This document shows, piece after piece, positions 1-8,546 of a DNA stretch of 41,562 nt; position 1 is the first letter of the stretch; every line of letters starts with the position of its first letter. Source of the stretch: Bacteroidota bacterium (lineage in GTDB: Bacteria > Bacteroidota > Bacteroidia > 2-12-FULL-35-15). The translations under genes and the position numbers were made by a program. Under the pieces are notes generated by a model that made no database searches, was not told the DNA's origin, and saw only the letters and a program-made list of their open reading frames with translations. The DNA lies in contig JAJTCJ010000036.1 in NCBI GenBank assembly GCA_021323165.1, positions 1 through 41,562 of the forward strand. The letters are read 5' to 3'.

Positions 1-561
1 AACATCTCTGTTAACCTGTTTCACATTTTCAGGAAAATATACATGTCCTTTGGGAGCAAGCGGACCTTTAGCGAATCGCACTTTGATCATATCTTCTTCT
101 GAAAGAGAAGTGACCGTTTCCATAACAGGATCACTGATCAGGTAATGATCATTTTCTTTACCCCAAACAATCAGGTTATGAGCATTGAAATGAAAGCGAT
201 ATTCGGGTGGAAAATAGGGCAGGTTAAAAACACCAACCTGACATCCGACAGGAACACCTTCGCTGATTTTCTTATCCAGATAAGCTTTTGCTGCAGCTTC
301 ATTGTTTCCGAATTTTTTGCGTGTTACTTTAACTCCAAGTGATTTACAGGTTCTGCTGAAAATCCAGCCCGGCATACTTCTATAAGAGATGGCAGGCCCG
401 CTGTTGATCTGTAAAAAAGGGATATGAATATAAAAGATACCCGATCCAAGCCCGAAGGCCAGGGGTTCTGTCATGAATTCGAGGCCGTGATATCTGAGTA
501 AGCTTGTTGTTGCACCGTTTTCACAATGTGCAGTTTGAATATGATTGAATGTTTTTTCCAC
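1..561 (-). CDS. BtrH N-terminal domain protein (partial, 3' end outside window)
   Basis: The minus strand is open from the window edge up to position 561 and gives 187 residues without a stop. The N-terminus reads (M)EKTFNHIQTAHCENGATTSL, with a His12-Cys13-Glu14 signature typical of the BtrH N-terminal family. In butirosin biosynthesis BtrH transfers an acyl group from an acyl carrier protein to an acceptor, and Cys13 is the likely nucleophile. Related genes occur in flexirubin/aryl-polyene clusters, which fits the ACP and ketosynthase genes upstream in the same direction. I chose the GTG at 559-561 because it sits just before the conserved block; no in-frame ATG lies between it and the REP-like repeat upstream. 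The family is seen from sequence; a role in loading or releasing the polyene is inference. Confidence 0.8.
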   Translation of the reverse strand, partial: MEKTFNHIQTAHCENGATTSLLRYHGLEFMTEPLAFGLGSGIFYIHIPFLQINSGPAISYRSMPGWIFSRTCKSLGVKVTRKKFGNNEAAAKAYLDKKISEGVPVGCQVGVFNLPYFPPEYRFHFNAHNLIVWGKENDHYLISDPVMETVTSLSEEDMIKVRFAKGPLAPKGHVYFPENVKQVNRDV

Positions 562-597
562 TTTTTCGTTTTTATAAATGCTATCGGTGGGTTGAAT

Positions 598-695
598 GTC
601 ATCCCGACCATCGAAGCATTGTGTGCGTTGTCATGTTGAGCCTGTCGAAACATTTGGGCCAGCTTTCGCACACTCTTCGACAAGCTCAGAGTGAC
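598..695. repeat. REP-like imperfect palindrome
   Basis: Two 20-base arms at 630-649 and 676-695 are imperfect inverted repeats of each other, with core TGAGCcTGTCGAA. The core resembles the palindrome at 16197-16345 and the half copy at 25838-25868. A further fragment starting GTCATCCCGACC lies at 598-609. Short frames through the element on both strands contain LSLSK/RQAQ peptides typical of translated repeats, so I do not call genes there. The element separates the BtrH-like gene from the 132-residue gene. Confidence 0.75.
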
Positions 696-751
696 CACCG
701 CACTTTGACAATTCGACCTTTGTCAGATACTGCCAACCTTATGATTATTAC

Positions 752-1150
752 TCATCCCTTAAAATTCTTCAGCTCTTCCAGACTAATGTCAAATGCCTTG
801 GCATAGACCGCTAATTTCTTATCACTTAAATTTTTGAATACTGAAGGTTTCATGTGACGTTTTATATTGAATGTCCAGAAACCGGTATATCCTGATAATA
901 CAGGAAAATCCATAAGCCTCAGTTCCATGAAATAGAAAACCGGACTTTTTTCTCCGTTCTTTACAGCAATTCTTGCAGCCTCAATACGTTCTTTAATGTC
1001 ATCCCATGCATTATCCAAAGCTGCTTTTTTTACTTCCCAGCCGGTGCTCAGTCCGGTAGTGTATTTTCCTTCTTTATCCTTAACATATAGTAACTCACGC
1101 GTCATTGCTTTCAATGCACTGTCATCCTGAGGTAATTCTTCTTTTTTCAT
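752..1150 (-). CDS. conserved flexirubin-cluster protein of unknown function
   Basis: This is a 132-residue, mostly helical, charged protein with no signal peptide or membrane segment, so probably cytoplasmic. I recall similar small proteins next to flexirubin genes in other Bacteroidota, but I know no established function. The C-terminal 50 residues (SGYTGF, then KRHMKP, then LSDKKLAVYAKAFDISLEEL) look like the last helices of an Xre-type helix-turn-helix, where LAxYAxAFxISxEEL matches the usual end of the domain. That would allow a regulatory role, but the N-terminal half does not resemble a DNA-binding protein. The gene lies 63 bases downstream of the halogenase-like gene in the same direction, probably in one operon. 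The call of membership rests on location and recall. Confidence 0.7.
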   Translation of the reverse strand: MKKEELPQDDSALKAMTRELLYVKDKEGKYTTGLSTGWEVKKAALDNAWDDIKERIEAARIAVKNGEKSPVFYFMELRLMDFPVLSGYTGFWTFNIKRHMKPSVFKNLSDKKLAVYAKAFDISLEELKNFKG

Positions 1151-1213
1151 CTTTTATAAGTTAAACGTTAAGGGTTAAAAGTTATAGGTTAGTTCGTCCC
1201 ATTTAACCTTTAA

Positions 1214-2890
1214 CTATTTCACTAATAACTTCTTGTAGAACCACATTTTCTCCACTTCCTTTTTGATCTCCTTGTTAACCGGTAAAGCTTCAGGGCTTTC
1301 GGTATCAACATCTCCATTAAGGGTCATTGTATATGGATTCACTTTCATGTTTTCCGGAGTACCTTTTACTTCAGTACTAACGAGGCGGAACATTTCTGCT
1401 GCAACCTGTTCGAGAATGTTCATATTCATTCTAAGCTTCTGTAATAATTCGGTAGAGGAATGTTTTGTTTCGAGTCCCTGTTGAAATGCCTTCAAATAAT
1501 CAAGATCCAGAGGGTCGATGTATTTATGACTGAAGATCTTGTTTTCATGCGGCTGCCATTCAATGAACATATCCTGAACGCGTTTGTTCAGATCACCGAA
1601 TTTGCGTCCCAGGCTGTTATCAGTCACAAACAATTCTTTTAATAATTTCAGATCAGTAAACCCTTTATTGGTGAATAATAAACAAGGTACAGACCAATAG
1701 ATCGCCCAATCCCAGAAGATCTTAAACACCATGATCTGAGTATTTCCCATCAGTTTATATTTATCCTGATAGATTGGAAGCCAGCTTTCGAACCAGCGTA
1801 AATGTGTACGTTCATAGATCTCAGCACGTACCGTAATATCTTCTCCTGCTTTATCACGAAGGATAAGATCAGATAACCATGTATTATTGAGAGATATGAA
1901 ATCACTTCCAGGTGAATAGAAGGGATCAAGGAAAGCACCTGCTTCTCCTGTCACAGCCCAGCGGTCCGAAGAATAGATCCTGCCGCTGTTATGGGCAAAA
2001 TGTTTCAGGATGCGGAAATCCATCAGTTCTTCTTTAGGCGGACAAACTTTTGTATAAGCCAATGGTTCGTTTTTCTTTACCCATTCCATTGCTTTTTCAT
2101 AGGTATTGATTGTATTGAACGGATGTATATCCTCATCTGCTACAATACCGATACTTGTGTTTTTTGATCCCAATGGAATAACCCACAACCAGTAACCTTT
2201 ATCCATAAAGTGAACAGTACTCAGGTAACGGAGTTTTGGAGCAAGAAAGTTTTTCCATTCCATGTTGTCGCTCCATTCATCAATATCAACAACACCTTTA
2301 ACGCGGTACCAGACCGCGTTAACATTATGAGGAGCTTCCTTTTCAAATTTCATTTTACGCTTCAGTAAGCTGAAACGGCTTGTTGCATCAACGATCCATC
2401 TGGCTTTTAATTTCTTCTCTTCGCCATCATGGTTAAAAATAACTTCATGCCCTTCAGGAGAGAAGTTGACATCCTTTACACGTGCGCCCAGCATGAATTC
2501 GGTACCAAGACTCTTGGTGTGTTTTTCAAGGAAGTTCTCGAAAGTACCGCGATCAAGCTGATGAGATGGAGTAGGGAGCTTCAATCTAGGACCAAGCTCA
2601 ACCCGGTTGGAGATTTCCGCTTTGTTTTCAGTTTTAAAGAAAAAACGTAATCCGTGTTTGGGTAATTCAAACTCTTCCAGGTACTCTTTTAAATTCAATA
2701 CTTCACGGAAATAATGTGTAGCGAGCTCAACAGTTGATTCACCGACTTTATGCGCTGCAGTTGGAGCGATAGTATCACGATATTCCATAATAAGAATGGA
2801 GATATCAGGTTTTTGCATTTTTAACTGAATTGATAATGTCAGCCCGGCAAGTCCGCCTCCGGCAATGATCACATCGTACTGTTTCTCCAT
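1214..2890 (-). CDS. flavin-dependent halogenase-like FAD oxidoreductase (flexirubin cluster)
   Basis: A 558-residue protein with the full layout of flavin-dependent halogenases. An FAD-binding GxGxxG-type motif is at residues 11-16 (GGGLAG), VGEST at 49-53, the halogenase signature WxWxIP at 234-239 (WLWVIP), and a late FAD motif GEAGAFLDPFYSPGSDF in the middle. Lys78 in LPKHGLRFF falls where the catalytic lysine of PrnA-type halogenases sits, about 25 residues after GEST. It would use FADH2, oxygen and halide to halogenate an aromatic ring; chlorinated flexirubins are known, so the phenolic ring of the polyene is the probable substrate. Related proteins that lack halogenase activity are annotated as NAD(P)/FAD-dependent oxidoreductases, so activity is inferred. 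It is probably co-transcribed with the genes on both sides on this strand, although a plus-strand gene separates it from the acyltransferase. Confidence 0.85.
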   Translation of the reverse strand: MEKQYDVIIAGGGLAGLTLSIQLKMQKPDISILIMEYRDTIAPTAAHKVGESTVELATHYFREVLNLKEYLEEFELPKHGLRFFFKTENKAEISNRVELGPRLKLPTPSHQLDRGTFENFLEKHTKSLGTEFMLGARVKDVNFSPEGHEVIFNHDGEEKKLKARWIVDATSRFSLLKRKMKFEKEAPHNVNAVWYRVKGVVDIDEWSDNMEWKNFLAPKLRYLSTVHFMDKGYWLWVIPLGSKNTSIGIVADEDIHPFNTINTYEKAMEWVKKNEPLAYTKVCPPKEELMDFRILKHFAHNSGRIYSSDRWAVTGEAGAFLDPFYSPGSDFISLNNTWLSDLILRDKAGEDITVRAEIYERTHLRWFESWLPIYQDKYKLMGNTQIMVFKIFWDWAIYWSVPCLLFTNKGFTDLKLLKELFVTDNSLGRKFGDLNKRVQDMFIEWQPHENKIFSHKYIDPLDLDYLKAFQQGLETKHSSTELLQKLRMNMNILEQVAAEMFRLVSTEVKGTPENMKVNPYTMTLNGDVDTESPEALPVNKEIKKEVEKMWFYKKLLVK

Positions 2891-3046
2891 GAGTTTGGTA
2901 TGTTTAAGCTATAAGAAAATTAAATTAATTACTCCTGATTGTCTGGGAAAATCAGCATATAAATATAAGACTATTTCTCTTTGCCCTGACCTGATTCTGA
3001 TCATATCATCACTCAGATTTTCAAAATGTTTTAATACCTTTACAAT

Positions 3047-3400
3047 ATGAGATCAATGATCAGAAAGTTCGGGATCACGACTTTTTTAATACTTACTGTA
3101 ATTCTTTATAACGGCTGTACAAAAGAACCGAAAGGTGAACCTGCATCAAATGAGATATGGCTGGAGTACAAAGCTTTTAATCCTTCCACAAGAAGCGTGG
3201 CTGTGGGCACGACTATAGTTTTTATAAATAAAGATAACTCAAATCATTCCGCTACAGAAACTACCAATTTATTTGACAGCGGAAAGATCTCCAGCGGAAG
3301 TTCTTACAGTTATACCTTTAACACTGCGGGAACTTATTATTTTTATTGTAATTATCATTCAACCAATTCCTCTGAACAGGGGGCAATCAGGGTTCAGTGA
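3047..3400 (+). CDS. cupredoxin-like lipoprotein
   Basis: A 117-residue protein with a lipoprotein signal (residues 5-24, lipobox YNGC, Cys24), so it is probably anchored in the cell envelope. Residues 35-117 form a plastocyanin-like fold: VAVGTTIVFINKDNSNHSAT, then AGTYYFYC and NYH near the end. Copper ligands His67, Cys101 and His104 are present, but no methionine follows; Gln111 or Glu110 are the only nearby candidates for an axial ligand. The likely role is one-electron transfer. The gene is on the strand opposite to the pigment genes. Its TGA ends at 3400 and the stop of the convergent acyltransferase begins at 3401. A -7-like box TACCTTTA (3035-3042) ends only four bases before the ATG, so the transcript may be leaderless. 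Confidence 0.8.
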   Translation: MRSMIRKFGITTFLILTVILYNGCTKEPKGEPASNEIWLEYKAFNPSTRSVAVGTTIVFINKDNSNHSATETTNLFDSGKISSGSSYSYTFNTAGTYYFYCNYHSTNSSEQGAIRVQ

Positions 3401-4315
3401 TTAATTGTGAATCTCTTCCTGTTCCTTCCAGAAAGGATAATAATTGAACCATTGCTCAGGATAGCGATGAACCATCTTTTCAAATTCTTCGATATAATTT
3501 CTTAACAAGCCTTGTGCGGCTTCATCAGTCTGAGCTTCTGACCTGGTACGTTTCAGAAGGATTGGTTCTGTCGCGAAGAAATGATAATGTGTGGAAGATT
3601 CTTTGACAGCAAAAACAAATGTTACCGGCACTGAAAATTTGGCAGCCATGATAAACGGACCTGCAGGGAAGCTTGCTTTTTTTCCAAGGAAGATCGCTTC
3701 ATAAGTTTTTGTTCCTTCCCGGAAACGATCACCGTGCATAACAACAAGTTCATTTCGTGAAAAAGCATTGTGAAGCTCAATGATATGTCCCATTTCACCA
3801 TCTTTTATTCCGATGATCCTCACATTCTTTTTCTTCTCAACCTCTTCCATATATTTTTTAATGTTCTCATGTTCGTTCTCATACATAAGAATATTAAAAG
3901 TGGTATTTAAACGATTCAGCAGCTGACCTGCGATCTCCCAATTGCCGATATGGGCACTGATCAGAATGCCTCCTTTGCCTGTATCAGCTATCTTATCAAG
4001 GATCTCACCGCCTTCATGATCAACGGTGAATTTGGTTTTAACTCCCGCCATCAATGCAACTTTGTCCAATAGGGTTTGCCCGAAAATAAAATAGTTCTTG
4101 TAGATCTTTAATAGAGTAGTGCTGCGTTTGTATTTTAATACATCATGATAGAAGTAAGATATACTTCTGTTGGATTTGCGTGAAAAAAGGAAATAATAAA
4201 GGGCTACAAACCTTAGTACGATGTACGCTAGTTTTAGCCCTAAATGATTGAGAATAAAGACAAATATTTTATAGCCTAATACAGATGCTTTTGATTTGCC
4301 TTCCCACTTTGCCAT
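3401..4315 (-). CDS. LpxL/HtrB-like lysophospholipid acyltransferase family protein
   Basis: A 304-residue member of the lipid A lauroyl acyltransferase family. The catalytic HX4E motif is HIGNWE at residues 122-127 (His122, Glu127); further conserved blocks are VVMHGDRFREG and FPAGPFIMAAKFSVPVTFVFA. An N-terminal hydrophobic stretch (about 15-46) fits membrane association. In LpxL the enzyme moves an acyl chain from ACP to lipid A. Homologues inside aryl-polyene and flexirubin clusters are thought to move the finished polyene acyl chain instead. Here it follows the ACP gene by 112 bases on the same strand, which favours the pigment role over lipid A, but the acceptor cannot be read from sequence. 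Confidence 0.88.
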   Translation of the reverse strand: MAKWEGKSKASVLGYKIFVFILNHLGLKLAYIVLRFVALYYFLFSRKSNRSISYFYHDVLKYKRSTTLLKIYKNYFIFGQTLLDKVALMAGVKTKFTVDHEGGEILDKIADTGKGGILISAHIGNWEIAGQLLNRLNTTFNILMYENEHENIKKYMEEVEKKKNVRIIGIKDGEMGHIIELHNAFSRNELVVMHGDRFREGTKTYEAIFLGKKASFPAGPFIMAAKFSVPVTFVFAVKESSTHYHFFATEPILLKRTRSEAQTDEAAQGLLRNYIEEFEKMVHRYPEQWFNYYPFWKEQEEIHN

Positions 4316-4427
4316 TGATTGAAAGTTATTCGTTATAGGTTATTAGTTATTTGTAAGAGCAGGAAGCTTAAAAACTTTAGTTGTTACCTTAACTTTTAAC
4401 AATTAACCTTTAACTTTTTTCTAACTT

Positions 4428-4685
4428 TTATGCCGTTGTTTTTTCAGCAACTTTACGATTTACATAATCATAAAAATCCTGGAAAGTATGAATGTTTATA
4501 AAGTCTTCAGCAACAACTTTAAAACCGAAATTGCTTTCAATGATCACAACTAAATCAACGTAGTCAAGACTGTCAAGTTCTAGTGTTTCGCGCAGGTTAG
4601 CAGTCGGAACGATCTTTTCCGCATCCACTTCAAACTCCTCTACTAAAAACTCGTTAATTTTTGCAATGATTTCTTGTTGTGTCAT
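4428..4685 (-). CDS. acyl carrier protein of the pigment cluster
   Basis: An 85-residue acidic, four-helix acyl carrier protein. The phosphopantetheine attachment site is Ser39 in LELDSLDYVDL, the usual DSL motif. It differs from housekeeping AcpP, which usually reads GADSLDTVEL, and sits between a ketosynthase (25 bases upstream) and an acyltransferase, so it is most likely a dedicated carrier for the growing polyene chain. It needs a phosphopantetheinyl transferase, which is not in the window. Confidence 0.92.
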   Translation of the reverse strand: MTQQEIIAKINEFLVEEFEVDAEKIVPTANLRETLELDSLDYVDLVVIIESNFGFKVVAEDFINIHTFQDFYDYVNRKVAEKTTA

Positions 4686-4710
4686 CTTGAGTAATTGATT
4701 TTATATTTTG

Positions 4711-5934
4711 TTATTTTATTTTTTTAATGATCAGTGATGAATTAGTTCCTCCGAATCCGAAAGAATTGGACAAGAACACATCAATATTTTTTTCAGTTGT
4801 TTTTGATACGATATTCAATTTAGCGGAAGCCTCATCAGGATTCTCAAAATTAATATTAGGAGCAATAAAGTTATTCTGCATCATCAATGTGGAATACACT
4901 ATCTCACTTGCACCTGCCATCCAACATTCATGTCCGGTCATTGATTTGGTTGAGCTTACCATAGGTTTGCTTGTACCAAAAACTGCATCTATTGCCTGAG
5001 CTTCTGCGAAATCGCCACCCGGAGTTGATGTAGCATGTGCATTTATATAATCAACAACATCTGCAGATATTCCCGCATCATTAAGCGCCATGTTCAATGA
5101 ACGGATCTGTCCGTCAACACTTGAATTTGAGATATGCGCACCGTTTGAAGAGAAGCCATATCCAACAATTTCAGCTAAAATAGGAGCGCCTCTTTCGATA
5201 GCACTTTCATAGCTTTCAATAATAACTGTAGCAGCTCCTCCGCTTGGGATGAGGCCGTCACGATCTTTATCAAACGGGCGTGATGCTTTTGCAGGATCAT
5301 TTTCACGAATAGAAAATGCGCTCAATCCGTCAAAACTACCGAAAGCAAAAGGATTCACCTCTTGTGCGCCACCGCAAATAATATGTTTTTGCAATCCCCA
5401 TTTAATCATCAGGTAACCTAATCCGATCGCGTGTGAACCGCTTGCGCAGGCAGCACTGATGGTAAAATTGATCCCTTTTAATTTGAATATGGTGGAAAGA
5501 TTCATGGTAACAGTACAATTCATCGATTGAAAAATTGAACCTGAACCTAATAATGTTGTGTCTTTTTTAATTCTGATGGTATCAATCGCTTCGCTGACAG
5601 CTTTTGCCGAACTATCATTTCCGTAAAGAATACCAACTTCGTTATTCTCCACCCAGCTCATGTCCATCTTAGCATTCTTCATTGCTTCAAGGGTAGCCAT
5701 ATAAGCATATTCCGCTTCTTCAGAAAGGCCAACGCGCGCTCTTCTGTCAAGGATTCCTTTTAATTCGGGACGCTCAACCATGCCGGTAAGTCCGGAACGG
5801 TATCCCCATTCCTTGCGCTCCATATCCATCCCAATACCGGATTTTCCGTTATAAAGTGAATCTTTTACCTCATCCAGATTCTTTCCGAGGCAGCTCCAAA
5901 TACCTAATCCTGTAATAACTACTCTGTTATGCAT
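4711..5934 (-). CDS. beta-ketoacyl-ACP synthase (FabF-like)
   Basis: A 407-residue type II ketosynthase of usual length. The catalytic triad is complete: Cys163 (SAACASGSHAIG), His300 (INAHATSTPGGD) and His335 (SSTKSMTGHE), with Lys330. It performs decarboxylative condensation of malonyl-ACP with the acyl chain. With the ACP, FabG and tyrosine ammonia-lyase in the same run it would extend a 4-coumaroyl starter into an aryl polyene. It is a true condensing enzyme, not a chain-length factor, because the cysteine is present; a partner chain-length factor, if used, must lie beyond the window. The gap to fabG is 72 bases. Confidence 0.92.
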   Translation of the reverse strand: MHNRVVITGLGIWSCLGKNLDEVKDSLYNGKSGIGMDMERKEWGYRSGLTGMVERPELKGILDRRARVGLSEEAEYAYMATLEAMKNAKMDMSWVENNEVGILYGNDSSAKAVSEAIDTIRIKKDTTLLGSGSIFQSMNCTVTMNLSTIFKLKGINFTISAACASGSHAIGLGYLMIKWGLQKHIICGGAQEVNPFAFGSFDGLSAFSIRENDPAKASRPFDKDRDGLIPSGGAATVIIESYESAIERGAPILAEIVGYGFSSNGAHISNSSVDGQIRSLNMALNDAGISADVVDYINAHATSTPGGDFAEAQAIDAVFGTSKPMVSSTKSMTGHECWMAGASEIVYSTLMMQNNFIAPNINFENPDEASAKLNIVSKTTEKNIDVFLSNSFGFGGTNSSLIIKKIK

Positions 5935-6006
5935 TATTATCCCTGTGTAAAAAGGAGGTTAAAAATACTCTTTTTTTTTAATGTACCGACACACATTTTT
6001 CAACAA

Positions 6007-6735
6007 TTAGCTGTATAAGCCACCATTTACGGATAAAACCTGTCCTGTAATGTAAGTTGCTTTGTCTGAAGCAAGGAACAGAACGGCATCCGCTACTTCC
6101 TCTGATGTACCAAAACGCGCCATTGGTATCAATTGTTTAAAATCTTTTTCATTTATTCCTTCGGTCATGTCGGTTTTGATGAAACCTGGAGCCACGCAAT
6201 TGGCTGTAATGCCTCTGCGGCCAACTTCCTGGGAAAGTGCTTTTGTTGCTCCGATTATACCCGCTTTTGCGGCAGAATAATTTGTTTGTCCAGGCAAGCC
6301 TTTTAATCCTGAGAGAGAAACCACATTCACAATACGGCCATATTTCTTAACCAGCATTCCTTTAATAAGAATACGTGTTACGTTATAAAAACCGCCTAAT
6401 CCAATCCCAAGAACAGTATTCCATTCTTCATTACTCATCCACATCAGCAGCTGATCCTTGCGGATTCCGGCATTGTTTACAAGGATCTCAATAGTCTTAT
6501 CAGGATTCTTTTCGATCCAGCCATTCAAAGCAGCGTCCACTTCAGCCTGATTAGAAACATCGAATTTCATGATCTCACCATTGCTGCCTTTTTCACGAAC
6601 CATTTCAAGTGTTTTCTCTGCTTCATCCTGCTTGGAAGTATAATTAATGATCACGTAATGACCTGCTTCTGCAAGCTGAATACATATTGCGCGGCCTATG
6701 CCTCTTGAACCTCCTGTAACTAATGCGTATCTCAT
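6007..6735 (-). CDS. fabG: 3-oxoacyl-ACP reductase (FabG-like SDR)
   Basis: A 242-residue classical short-chain dehydrogenase. Motifs seen: TGGSRGIG cofactor loop at residues 7-14, NNAG at 87-90, catalytic Ser140/Ser142, Tyr153 and Lys157 (YSAAK), and a C-terminal GQVLSVNGGLYS as in FabG. It reduces the 3-keto group after each condensation, using NADPH by family precedent. Its place directly before the ketosynthase and ACP genes suggests a pigment-specific paralogue rather than the fatty-acid housekeeping copy; sequence alone cannot separate them. Confidence 0.9.
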   Translation of the reverse strand: MRYALVTGGSRGIGRAICIQLAEAGHYVIINYTSKQDEAEKTLEMVREKGSNGEIMKFDVSNQAEVDAALNGWIEKNPDKTIEILVNNAGIRKDQLLMWMSNEEWNTVLGIGLGGFYNVTRILIKGMLVKKYGRIVNVVSLSGLKGLPGQTNYSAAKAGIIGATKALSQEVGRRGITANCVAPGFIKTDMTEGINEKDFKQLIPMARFGTSEEVADAVLFLASDKATYITGQVLSVNGGLYS

Positions 6736-6740
6736 ATATC

Positions 6741-6953
6741 TTTTTTTACCACTAAGGCACTAAGAACACTTAGTTTCACTTAGTTTTTTGTTATTACTCT
6801 AAATCACTCGTTGTTAAATTGCCTACTTTTTTATGTCAACTGCTCAATTGCCTACTTTTTTTATTTGCTAATTGCCAACTTTAATGAGAATTGCTTGCGC
6901 CACCGCTAAAGCTAAGGCGACACGCGGTCGCTCATACTACCCTCGCAATGACG
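6741..6953. repeat. repeat-rich intergenic stretch with REP-like element
   Basis: Between fabG and the ammonia-lyase gene there is no coding frame. It holds CACTAAG/CTTAGT inverted copies (about 6750-6783), two copies of AATTGCCTACTTTTTT (about 6818-6863), and at 6886-6953 a REP-type unit whose minus strand runs from CGTCATTGCGAGG to GCAAGCAATTCTC. These are of the kind scattered between genes in Bacteroidota. Confidence 0.6.
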
Positions 6954-6963
6954 CTCCGTAAGC

Positions 6964-8514
6964 TTAATTGTTAATCAAATTCGGATTATTATTCTGCAGA
7001 TAGTGTTTTATCTTTTCAAGCTTTTTGTACAAAATTGTATCATCCTCAAAACGTGGAACGATAGCACGAACCTGATCATACACCTTTTTTGAAGCGGATG
7101 ATAGTTTAGAATCAAATTTAAGTGCATCCACCGCCTGTGCATTGCTTAATAACTCTATAGCCAGCACCTGGTAAGCATTTTCAACCACTTTAGCAGTGAT
7201 AAGCGCTGCATTGGTTCCCATGCTCACAATATCCTGATTGTCGTTATTGTTTGATATGCTGTGAATGTACATAGGATTGGAAAGCATCTGGTTCTCTGCT
7301 GTTGTTGATGTTGCAGTGAACTGAGCTGCCTGCATTCCCAGGTTCAGACCAAGCTTTCCAAGATTTACAAACGGAGGAAGTTTTTGATTCAGCTTGTCAT
7401 TCATCAGGAAATTAAGCTGACGCTCTGCAAGCATTGTCATCTTCGTTAACGCGATCTTGAGCTTATCCATTTCAAGCGCAACATAATCACCATGAAAATT
7501 ACCGCCATGGAAAATGTTGTTGTTCTCTTTGTCAACGATGGGATTATCATTCACCGAATTTACCTCGTTCTCTAAAATAGTTTGTGTGAAATTTATGGTA
7601 TCCAATACAGGCCCTAAGATCTGAGGAATGCAGCGAATAGAGTAGTACTCCTGAACTTTTTCTTTGAACACTTCTACATTGGCATGCTGTTCACCATCGA
7701 ATAAATGTTCTTCACGCTTGCGGATAAGTTTACTGTCGCCCATGGCCTTGTTCATTGCGCGTGCAATAGAACGCTGCCCAACATGAGGCTTTACTTTATT
7801 CAGCTGTTCAGAAAAATGGTCGCTGTATGATTCAACCATTTCAATGATCATATTGGAAGAGATAAGGCTCCAGTTGATGAGTTGTTTTGAGTGAAGCACA
7901 TTCACCATTGCAATGCCTGTCATTACAGAGGTGCCATTGATAAGTCCAAGTGCTTCACGAAGGTGGATTGTAATAGGTTTAACTCCAACTTCCTTGTATA
8001 CTTCAGCAGTTGGACGCAGTTCGCCTTTGTAGGTTACTTCTCCTTCACCAATTAAATTCAATGCTAAGTGCGCTAACTGTACAAGATCTCCGGATGCACC
8101 AACGCCACCATGTTCAAATATCTGAGGGAAAACATTCTTATTGATAAGATCCTTCAGCAGAACAACCACTTCAGGATGGATCCCGGAAAAGCCCTGCATC
8201 AGGGAGCTTAAACGACAAATCATTGCAGATTTAACATTGGTGTCATTTAACTTGTTTCCGGCCCCGGTACAGTGACTGCGAATAAGGTTATACTGGAGAG
8301 CAAGCTGATCTTCTTCACTGATCTTGTATTGAGCCATAGGCCCGAAACCTGTATTGATCCCATAGATCAATTTGTTCTTTGAGAATGATTTAAGGAATTC
8401 ATGACTTTCAGTCACTTTTTTAAGGGCTGCAGGATCCAGATCGATCTGTTCACCTGTATAGAGAATTTTATAAAAATCGTTTGCTGTTAATGGCTTAGTT
8501 CCTACGTTGATCAT
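6964..8514 (-). CDS. aromatic amino acid ammonia-lyase, probable tyrosine ammonia-lyase
   Basis: A 516-residue member of the HAL/PAL/TAL family. The MIO cofactor forms from Ala140-Ser141-Gly142 in GGVGASGDLVQLAH; Tyr51 in YGINTGFGPM is the other conserved active-site residue. The specificity loop reads LIRSHCTGAG (residues 78-87). From memory, this loop and the blocks YKGELRPT and SISNNNDNQDIVSMGTN closely match the tyrosine-specific enzyme of Flavobacterium johnsoniae, whose gene lies in a flexirubin cluster. The product would be 4-coumarate, the aryl starter of flexirubin. Histidine ammonia-lyase is the alternative, as it also has Ser-His in this loop, but no hut genes are near. It is the first gene of the minus-strand run, with a -7 box at 8547-8554. 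Confidence 0.9.
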   Translation of the reverse strand: MINVGTKPLTANDFYKILYTGEQIDLDPAALKKVTESHEFLKSFSKNKLIYGINTGFGPMAQYKISEEDQLALQYNLIRSHCTGAGNKLNDTNVKSAMICRLSSLMQGFSGIHPEVVVLLKDLINKNVFPQIFEHGGVGASGDLVQLAHLALNLIGEGEVTYKGELRPTAEVYKEVGVKPITIHLREALGLINGTSVMTGIAMVNVLHSKQLINWSLISSNMIIEMVESYSDHFSEQLNKVKPHVGQRSIARAMNKAMGDSKLIRKREEHLFDGEQHANVEVFKEKVQEYYSIRCIPQILGPVLDTINFTQTILENEVNSVNDNPIVDKENNNIFHGGNFHGDYVALEMDKLKIALTKMTMLAERQLNFLMNDKLNQKLPPFVNLGKLGLNLGMQAAQFTATSTTAENQMLSNPMYIHSISNNNDNQDIVSMGTNAALITAKVVENAYQVLAIELLSNAQAVDALKFDSKLSSASKKVYDQVRAIVPRFEDDTILYKKLEKIKHYLQNNNPNLINN

Positions 8515-8546
8515 ATCAATATTAATGCATTCTGCGGATAAATACG

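Noticed and set aside
145-342. Plus-strand 65-codon frame near the left edge
   Set aside because: It is antisense to the open BtrH-like frame, which has clear family sequence.
471-806. Short frames on both strands containing LSLSK and RQAQ peptides
   Set aside because: They run through the REP-like palindrome and the BtrH-like gene in the wrong frame; the peptides are typical translated repeats.
6964-8514. Histidine ammonia-lyase of a hut operon
   Set aside because: No hutU, hutI or hutG nearby; location in a flexirubin cluster and the active-site loop favour tyrosine ammonia-lyase.
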